From assembly GCA_002083525.1 (NCBI GenBank), contig LWDM01000028.1, positions 1-10,392 on the forward strand: a stretch of 10,392 nt of DNA. The letters run 5' to 3'. The notes under the pieces were generated by a model that saw only the letters and a list, made by a program, of their open reading frames with translations, had not been told where the DNA came from and made no database searches. Both the position numbers and the translations under genes were made by a program. Positions 5,685-10,392 of the stretch are shown one piece after another; within the stretch, counting starts at the first letter, position 1; each line of letters begins with the position of its first letter. Source of the DNA: Proteobacteria bacterium SG_bin9. GTDB taxonomy: Bacteria > Pseudomonadota > Alphaproteobacteria > Rhizobiales > Xanthobacteraceae.

Positions 5685-7865
5685 TTACTTCTTCAGGTCG
5701 AAGCGGTCCAGTTCCATCACCTTGGTCCAGACGGCAGCGAAGTCCTTCACGAACTTCTCCTTGGAGTCGCCGGTCGCATAAACCTCGGCGTAGGCACGCA
5801 GCTGCGCGTGCGAGCCGAAGATCAGGTCGACGCGCGTCGCCGTCCACTTCGCCGCGTTGGTCTTGCGGTCGCGGCCCTCGTAGATACCGTCGGCATTCGG
5901 CGGCTGCCATGCGGTACGCATGTCGAGCAGGTTGACGAAGAAGTCGTTCGTCAGCGTGCCGGTCTTCTTGGTGAGGACGCCGTGCTTCGATCCGCCGGCG
6001 TTCGCGCCGAGCACGCGCAGGCCGCCGATGAGCGCGGTCAACTCGGGACCGGTCAGCGTCAGCAATGCGGCACGGTCGATCAGCGCTTCTTCGTCCGCCA
6101 TGAACTGCAGCTTCTTGCTGTTCTTGTAATTGCGGAAGCCGTCGGCGCGCGGCTCGAGCGGAGCGAAGGATTCGACGTCGGTCTGATCCTGCGTCGCGTC
6201 CGTCCGGCCCGGTTTGAAGGCGATCTTCACATCGATGCCGGCGGCCTTCGCCGCCTTCTCGACCGCGGCGTTGCCGCCGAGCACGATCAGGTCGGCGATC
6301 GAGACCTTCTTGCCCTTGCCGGTCTTGTTGAAGTCCGCCTGGATCGCGGTGAGCTTCTTCAGCACCTTCGCGAGCTCAGCCGGATTATTCGCGTCCCAAT
6401 CCTTCTGCGGAGCGAGACGAATGCGCGCGCCGTTGGCGCCGCCGCGTTTGTCGGTGCCGCGGAAAGTCGAGGCCGACGCCCATGCAGTCGAGACCAGCTG
6501 CTGTACCGAGAGACCGGCGAGCAACTTTGCCTTCAGCGAAGCAGCATCCTTGTCCGTAATCGGCTTGCCGTCGGCCTTCGGGATCGGGTCCTGCCAGATC
6601 AGCACTTCCTTCGGCACCAGCGGGCCGAGGTAGCGCACGCGCGGGCCCATGTCGCGGTGGGTGAGCTTGAACCACGCGCGCGCGAACGCGTCCGCGAAGT
6701 CAGCCGGTTTCTCGTAGAAGCGGCGCGAGATCTTTTCATACGCCGGATCGAAACGCAGCGACAGGTCGGTGGTGAGCATGGTCGGGCGATGCTTCTTCGA
6801 CTTGTCGAACGCGTCGGGGATCGTGGCTTCAGCGTTCTTCGCCACCCACTGCTGCGCGCCGCCCGGGCTCTTGGTCAGCTCCCATTCGTTCTCGAACAGG
6901 TTCTTGAAGAAGTGGTTGCTCCACCTGGTCGGCGTCTGCGTCCATGTCACTTCGAGGCCGCTGGTGATCGAGTCACCCGCGAGGCCGCTCGCGTACTTGC
7001 TCTTCCAGCCGAGGCCTTGATCTTCCAGCGCGCCGGCTTCCGGATCGGAGCCGACGAGCGAGGGATCGCCCGCGCCGTGCGTCTTGCCGAACGTGTGACC
7101 GCCGGCGATCAGGGCGACGGTTTCCTCGTCGTTCATTGCCATGCGGAAGAACGTCTCGCGGATATCCTTCGCGGCTTTGACCGGATCGGGATTGCCGTTC
7201 GGGCCTTCCGGGTTGACGTAGATCAGACCCATCTGCACGGCGCCGAGCGGCTCAGCCAGCTGACGCTCGCCGCTGTAGCGCTCGTCGCCGAGCCACGTGC
7301 CTTCCGGTCCCCAGTAGAGTTCTTCCGGCTCCCACACGTCGGCGCGGCCACCGGCGAAGCCGAACGTCTTGAAGCCCATCGATTCGAGCGCGACGTTGCC
7401 GGCGAGAATCATCAGGTCGGCCCAGGAAATCTTGCGGCCGTACTTCTGCTTGATCGGCCACAGCAGACGGCGCGCCTTGTCGAGGTTGGCGTTATCGGGC
7501 CAAGAATTCAGCGGCGCGAAACGCTGCTGACCGGCGCCGGCGCCGCCGCGGCCGTCGGTGGTGCGATAGGTGCCCGCCGAGTGCCAGGCCATGCGAATCA
7601 TCAGACCGCCGTAGTGACCGAAGTCGGCCGGCCACCATTCCTGCGAATCCTTCATCAGTGCGGTGAGGTCCTTGATCACCGCCTTGAGATCGAGGCTCTT
7701 GAACTCCTTGGCGTAGTCGAACGCTTTGCCCATGGGGTCGGAGAGATTGGAATTGCGATGGAGCATCTCGATGCTGAGCGCATCCGGCCACCAGTCGCGG
7801 TTCGCGGGGCCGCGTGAGCCGCCTGTGAACGGGCATTTGCCCTTGTCGTCCGTTTTTGCGTCCAT
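5685..7865 (-). CDS. katG: KatG, catalase-peroxidase
   Basis: The 726-residue bifunctional heme enzyme removes hydrogen peroxide as a catalase and as a peroxidase. The length is typical for the family (two peroxidase-like domains). The active site is complete: distal Arg91, Trp94 and His95 in RMAWHSAGTY; Asp124 in NSWPDN; and proximal His257 in AGGHTFGKTHG. The Trp94-Tyr216-Met242 set that forms the covalent Met-Tyr-Trp adduct is present, with spacing equal to the Mycobacterium tuberculosis enzyme (107/229/255). Ser302 corresponds to Ser315 there. The frame is open 24 codons further upstream, but the start complementary to 7863-7865 is chosen for the MDAKTDDKGKCPF N-terminus and GGAGA a few nt before it. 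Without a signal peptide, the enzyme is cytoplasmic. It has its own terminator; no oxyR is adjacent within the window. Confidence 0.97.
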   Translation of the reverse strand: MDAKTDDKGKCPFTGGSRGPANRDWWPDALSIEMLHRNSNLSDPMGKAFDYAKEFKSLDLKAVIKDLTALMKDSQEWWPADFGHYGGLMIRMAWHSAGTYRTTDGRGGAGAGQQRFAPLNSWPDNANLDKARRLLWPIKQKYGRKISWADLMILAGNVALESMGFKTFGFAGGRADVWEPEELYWGPEGTWLGDERYSGERQLAEPLGAVQMGLIYVNPEGPNGNPDPVKAAKDIRETFFRMAMNDEETVALIAGGHTFGKTHGAGDPSLVGSDPEAGALEDQGLGWKSKYASGLAGDSITSGLEVTWTQTPTRWSNHFFKNLFENEWELTKSPGGAQQWVAKNAEATIPDAFDKSKKHRPTMLTTDLSLRFDPAYEKISRRFYEKPADFADAFARAWFKLTHRDMGPRVRYLGPLVPKEVLIWQDPIPKADGKPITDKDAASLKAKLLAGLSVQQLVSTAWASASTFRGTDKRGGANGARIRLAPQKDWDANNPAELAKVLKKLTAIQADFNKTGKGKKVSIADLIVLGGNAAVEKAAKAAGIDVKIAFKPGRTDATQDQTDVESFAPLEPRADGFRNYKNSKKLQFMADEEALIDRAALLTLTGPELTALIGGLRVLGANAGGSKHGVLTKKTGTLTNDFFVNLLDMRTAWQPPNADGIYEGRDRKTNAAKWTATRVDLIFGSHAQLRAYAEVYATGDSKEKFVKDFAAVWTKVMELDRFDLKK

Positions 7866-8198
7866 GATCTTTCTCCAGTCGCGAGGTCGTTGCTGCTTTG
7901 GGCCGGTGCGCTTCGCAGACCGCGGCACGGTCCCCAAAGTCTTTCTGCTCCAAACGGTTAGGTCGGATGCTGCTGCCGATGCGGCTAGCTTGAATGCGTA
8001 GATTGGAAGAAATCCAATATTAGGTCCAGTCGTATTGCCTGATCAGGTCGATAAGTTTTTCTGAACGACGAACATGCGGCTTTTGCGCGCATTTTCACCA
8101 TGGCATGCGCCGAAAACAGTTTCGTGTCGGTGCGATTCCGATGGCCGTTGCGCCGTCGCAGCGTTAGCCTCAAGCGCATAACAACAAGGGAGGCACCC
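7866..8198. other. Divergent region between katG and the SnoaL-like gene
   Basis: This 333-bp gap separates two divergent genes and must hold both promoters. I see no protein or RNA gene. It contains the 17-bp palindrome at 8002-8018 and a perfect 10-bp palindrome CCTGATCAGG at 8038-8047. Promoter hexamers are weak on both strands (for example TAATAT on the minus strand, complement of 8017-8022). The strong ribosome binding site of the plus-strand gene, AAGGGAGG (8186-8193), closes it. Confidence 0.5.
8002..8018. promoter_or_regulatory. 17-bp palindrome upstream of katG, possible operator
   Basis: ATTGGA-AGAAA-TCCAAT is a perfect 6-bp inverted repeat with a 5-bp spacer, 137 bp before the katG start. 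It fits the T-N11-A layout of LysR-type regulator sites. It does not match the classical ATAG/CTAT OxyR pattern well. It is the best operator candidate in this region, with the regulator unknown. Confidence 0.4.
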
Positions 8199-8600
8199 AT
8201 GAGCAGCAGCGCAGCACGTGCGATCGATCCGGCGCCGGACGTCACGCTCGAGCGATTGAAGGAGATTGGCGCGGCCTTCGCGCGCCGCGACGTCGACGCC
8301 ATCGTCAATTCGTTCGCGCCGGACGGCGTGTTCCGCAATGCGCGTGGCCCGGACGTGCACGGCAAGAGCTACACGGGCCACGCGGAGATACGTTCGTATT
8401 TCGAGCCGCTGTTCAAGGCGAGCCCGGATGTGACGTGGACGCACACCGCGGAATACATCGTCGGCAACCGCGCCGTCACCGAATGGCTGCGCAGCGCCAC
8501 CATCAACGGCGTCAAGCAGGAGTGGCTCGGCTGCGATCTCTACACGTTCCGCAACGGCATGATCGTGCTGAAGGACACGTACATCAAGGTGGTGGGATAG
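8199..8600 (+). CDS. SnoaL/NTF2-like family protein
   Basis: The 133-residue soluble protein has the cone-shaped NTF2/SnoaL-like pattern: an N-terminal helix (LERLKEIGAAFARRDVDAIV, 17-36), then FAPDGVFRN, GHAEIRSYFEPLF, a beta-rich half (VTWTHTAEYIVGNRAVTEW) and LYTFRNGMIVLKDTYIK. Members include polyketide cyclases, small isomerases and many uncharacterised proteins; the sequence does not identify a substrate. The frame is open to an ATG at 8100, but ATG 8199 has the strong AAGGGAGG (8186-8193) at 5-nt spacing, and the 33 extra residues would be arginine-rich and unlike the family. The gene is divergent from katG and convergent with sod. A peroxide-related role is only guilt by neighbourhood. 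Confidence 0.85.
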   Translation: MSSSAARAIDPAPDVTLERLKEIGAAFARRDVDAIVNSFAPDGVFRNARGPDVHGKSYTGHAEIRSYFEPLFKASPDVTWTHTAEYIVGNRAVTEWLRSATINGVKQEWLGCDLYTFRNGMIVLKDTYIKVVG

Positions 8601-8617
8601 GCTGCGCTACCAACTCT

Positions 8618-8701
8618 CGTCATTGCGAGGAGCGTAAGCGACGAAGCAATCCACGCTTCAGATTGCCGCCGCTGGACTGCTTCGCTTCGCTCGCAATGAC
8701 G
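8618..8701. repeat. REP-like palindrome between convergent genes
   Basis: CGTCATTGCGAG (8618-8629) and CTCGCAATGACG (8690-8701) are perfect 12-bp complementary ends. The inner part (GAAGCAATCCA on the left; TGGACTGCTTCG on the right) is also largely complementary, so the whole 84 bp folds into a long hairpin. The end sequence is one I recognise as a widespread intergenic repeat in many bacterial genomes. It begins 17 nt after the SnoaL-like gene's stop codon. Confidence 0.8.
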
Positions 8702-8725
8702 AAGAAGGACTGCAACGTTCAACAA

Positions 8726-8750
8726 AAAGGGCGGCCTTTGGCCGCCCTTT
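8726..8750 (-). terminator. Intrinsic terminator of sod
   Basis: A perfect 11-bp stem (AAAGGGCGGCC, 8726-8736, with GGCCGCCCTTT, 8740-8750) closes a 3-nt loop. On the minus strand a T5 run (complement of 8724-8728) follows. It lies 23 nt after the sod stop codon. On the plus strand only TTT ends the stem, so activity for the convergent SnoaL-like gene would be weaker. Confidence 0.88.
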
Positions 8751-8773
8751 CGCATTCGCAGTGACGAGAAAGA

Positions 8774-9526
<753 letters not shown>

Positions 9527-9740
9527 GCGGTGGCCTCCTCGTTGAGTATTTTGGGATTGTGACAGGTAGAAAATTCAACGGCGAATCGGTGAGTGCGGAT
9601 CAGGGCGCGCGGACAATACGCCGGAAACGGCTCCTCAATTACGAACCCCGCAGAAGCGCGGTTTCATCCAGTACTTCCGGAGGCGGCAATTGGATGCAGT
9701 GCGGCGCGAATTATCTTTGCGAGCGATTCGCAACTGCTTT

Positions 9741-9910
9741 GTCCCGGACGCGATGCAGCATGTAACGCTGCTTCGCAGAGCCGGGACTGTACCCAACTCT
9801 GTGGGTGGAATGGCCCCGGATCAGCAGCGCGTCATTCGTGCGCATGATCTGATCCGAAAACCGCTTCGCACTTTTCGGGATCATGCGGCATGCGGCGCAG
9901 CGTCCGGGGC
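9741..9910. repeat. Intergenic palindromic repeat, copy B
   Basis: There are two consecutive palindromes. The first is GTCCCGG (about 9740-9747) with CCGGGAC (9781-9787), containing inner GCAGC/GCTGC arms. The second is GCCCCGGATCAGCAGCGC (9813-9830) with GCGCAGCGTCCGGGGC (9895-9910). It shares 9764-9784 and both arms of the second palindrome with copy A at 5-99, in the same orientation. The loop of the second palindrome is about 52 bp longer than in copy A because of another element (9841-9887). Confidence 0.75.
9841..9887. repeat. Nested Rhizobiales-type palindromic element
   Basis: CGCATGATC (9841-9849) pairs perfectly with GATCATGCG (9879-9887), and CCGAAAA (9854-9860) pairs with TTTTCGG (9872-9878). 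This arrangement closely resembles a short repeat that I recall as very common in Rhizobiales intergenic DNA (GCATGATC...CCGAAAACCGG...ACTTTTCGGGATCATGC). It sits in the loop of copy B and is absent from copy A. No target-site duplication is obvious. Confidence 0.7.
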
Positions 9911-9933
9911 AAGAAGTTCAACAGCGCAAACAA

Positions 9934-9959
9934 AAAGGGCGGCCCGAAAGCCGCCCTTT
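9934..9959 (-). terminator. Intrinsic terminator of pnp
   Basis: A perfect 10-bp stem (AAAGGGCGGC, 9934-9943, with GCCGCCCTTT, 9950-9959) closes a 6-nt loop. On the minus strand a T5 run (complement of 9932-9936) follows. It lies 26 nt after the pnp stop codon and is nearly the same sequence as the sod terminator. Confidence 0.88.
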
Positions 9960-9985
9960 GATGTTGTCGGATTGCCGATCGGCGA

Positions 9986-10392
9986 TCACTCCGCGGCGGG
10001 CGCCGCTTCGGTCTTGCCCTTGGCTTCGAGGTCTTCGCCGGTGGTCTGATCGACCGCCTTCATCGACAGGCGCGTCTTGCCGCGATCGTCGAAGCCGAGC
10101 AGCTTCACCTTGACCTTGTCGCCTTCCTTGACGACGTCGCCGGTCTTCTGCACGCGCGCCGACGCGAGCTGGCTGATGTGGACGAGACCGTCCTTGGCGC
10201 CGAAGAAGTTCACGAACGCGCCGAACTCCATCACCTTGACGACGGTGCCTTCGTAGATGTGGCCGACTTCCGGATCGGACGCGATCGACTTGATCCAGTT
10301 GATCGCCGCCTTGATCGATTCGCCGTCCGACGAAGCCACCTTCACGGTGCCGTCATCTTCGATGTTGATCTTGGCGCCGGTCTTCTCGACGA
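9986..10392 (-). CDS. pnp: Polynucleotide phosphorylase, C-terminal part
   Basis: Only the last 135 or so codons are in the window; the gene continues beyond 10392. PNPase is a 3'-5' phosphorolytic exoribonuclease that acts in RNA decay and with RNase E in degradosomes. The visible part begins in the KH domain (VEKTGAKINIEDDGT, then VKVASSDGESIKAAINWI). It continues through the S1 RNA-binding domain (GHIYEGTVVKVMEFGAFVNFFGAKDGLVHISQL to VKVKLLGFDDRGKTRLSMK) and ends in a short acidic/Ala-rich tail (EAAPAAE). The two RNase PH domains lie outside. A terminator follows at 9934-9959. Confidence 0.95.
   Translation of the reverse strand, partial: VEKTGAKINIEDDGTVKVASSDGESIKAAINWIKSIASDPEVGHIYEGTVVKVMEFGAFVNFFGAKDGLVHISQLASARVQKTGDVVKEGDKVKVKLLGFDDRGKTRLSMKAVDQTTGEDLEAKGKTEAAPAAE

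Larger units (their letters stand above)
9527..9985. other. sod-pnp intergenic region
   Basis: This 459-bp gap has no convincing gene. From right to left it holds the pnp terminator, repeat copy B with its nested palindrome (9741-9910), about 160 bp of unassigned sequence (9580-9740), and the sod upstream region. On the minus strand TTGAAT (complement of 9573-9578) could be a -35 for sod, but I see no good -10 at the right distance. TAGAAAATTCAA (9567-9578) is a near palindrome there. Confidence 0.5.

Noticed and set aside
5808..7817. 669-codon open frame opposite katG on the plus strand
   Set aside because: It is the mirror of katG in high-G+C DNA; its product is arginine-rich with no recognisable domain.
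7866..7937. 24-codon N-terminal extension of KatG
   Set aside because: The family N-terminus and ribosome binding site fit the start at 7865; no signal peptide is present in the extension.
8100..8198. 33-codon extension of the SnoaL-like protein as an export signal
   Set aside because: It lacks a hydrophobic core, is Arg-rich, and the strong ribosome binding site serves ATG 8199.
8618..8701. CRISPR or small RNA
   Set aside because: It is a single palindrome with no spacers or repeat array, and it matches a known REP-like repeat type.
9567..9578. Possible Irr (ICE) box before sod
   Set aside because: The sequence has AGAA and TTC halves, but the spacer is one base short of the consensus I recall and the right half does not match TTCTAA.
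9559..10049. Several plus-strand open frames in the sod-pnp gap
   Set aside because: They run through palindromic repeats and the pnp terminator, overlap one another, and lack ribosome binding sites or recognisable products.

Overview
This is a G+C-rich window that reads as chromosomal DNA from an alphaproteobacterium of the Bradyrhizobium/Rhodopseudomonas/Nitrobacter/Afipia group (Bradyrhizobiaceae). Three things support that placement. Irr, the Fur-family iron-response regulator, carries an N-terminal heme regulatory motif (Cys-Pro in GCPWHD), a trait known from Bradyrhizobium. It is followed by divergent fabA, fabB and fabI, an arrangement I recall as typical of this lineage. The intergenic palindromic repeats also look like those of Rhizobiales genomes. 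The placement is by recognition; no search was run.

Layout from left to right. A palindromic repeat (5-99) and a terminator precede irr (minus strand). A 232-bp divergent region holds a good irr promoter and an unexplained 10-bp inverted repeat upstream of fabA. On the plus strand come fabA, fabB and fabI: the dehydratase/isomerase and condensing enzyme of anaerobic-type unsaturated fatty acid synthesis, plus an NADH enoyl-ACP reductase. An 82-residue membrane protein follows, with its ribosome binding site inside a strong hairpin just after fabI. A PilZ-domain protein (plus) then converges on a glutathione S-transferase (minus) with only 3 bp between stop codons. Next are katG (catalase-peroxidase, minus), a divergent small SnoaL/NTF2-like protein (plus), a REP-like palindrome, a Tat-exported Mn/Fe superoxide dismutase (minus), a second copy of the left-end repeat with another palindrome nested in its loop, and the 3' end of pnp (polynucleotide phosphorylase, minus), which runs off the window.

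Two themes are present: fatty-acid/membrane synthesis (fabA-fabB-fabI and perhaps the small membrane protein) and iron/oxidative-stress handling (irr, katG, sod, GST). The genes are ordinary housekeeping and stress genes. I found no new multi-gene system, no phage, CRISPR, insertion sequence, toxin-antitoxin or biosynthetic cluster. The points worth a second look are mostly non-coding: the nested repeat, the hairpin over the small-ORF ribosome binding site, the inverted repeat before fabA, and a 17-bp palindrome upstream of katG. Among the proteins, FabI has Phe at the position that is Tyr146 in the Escherichia coli enzyme.
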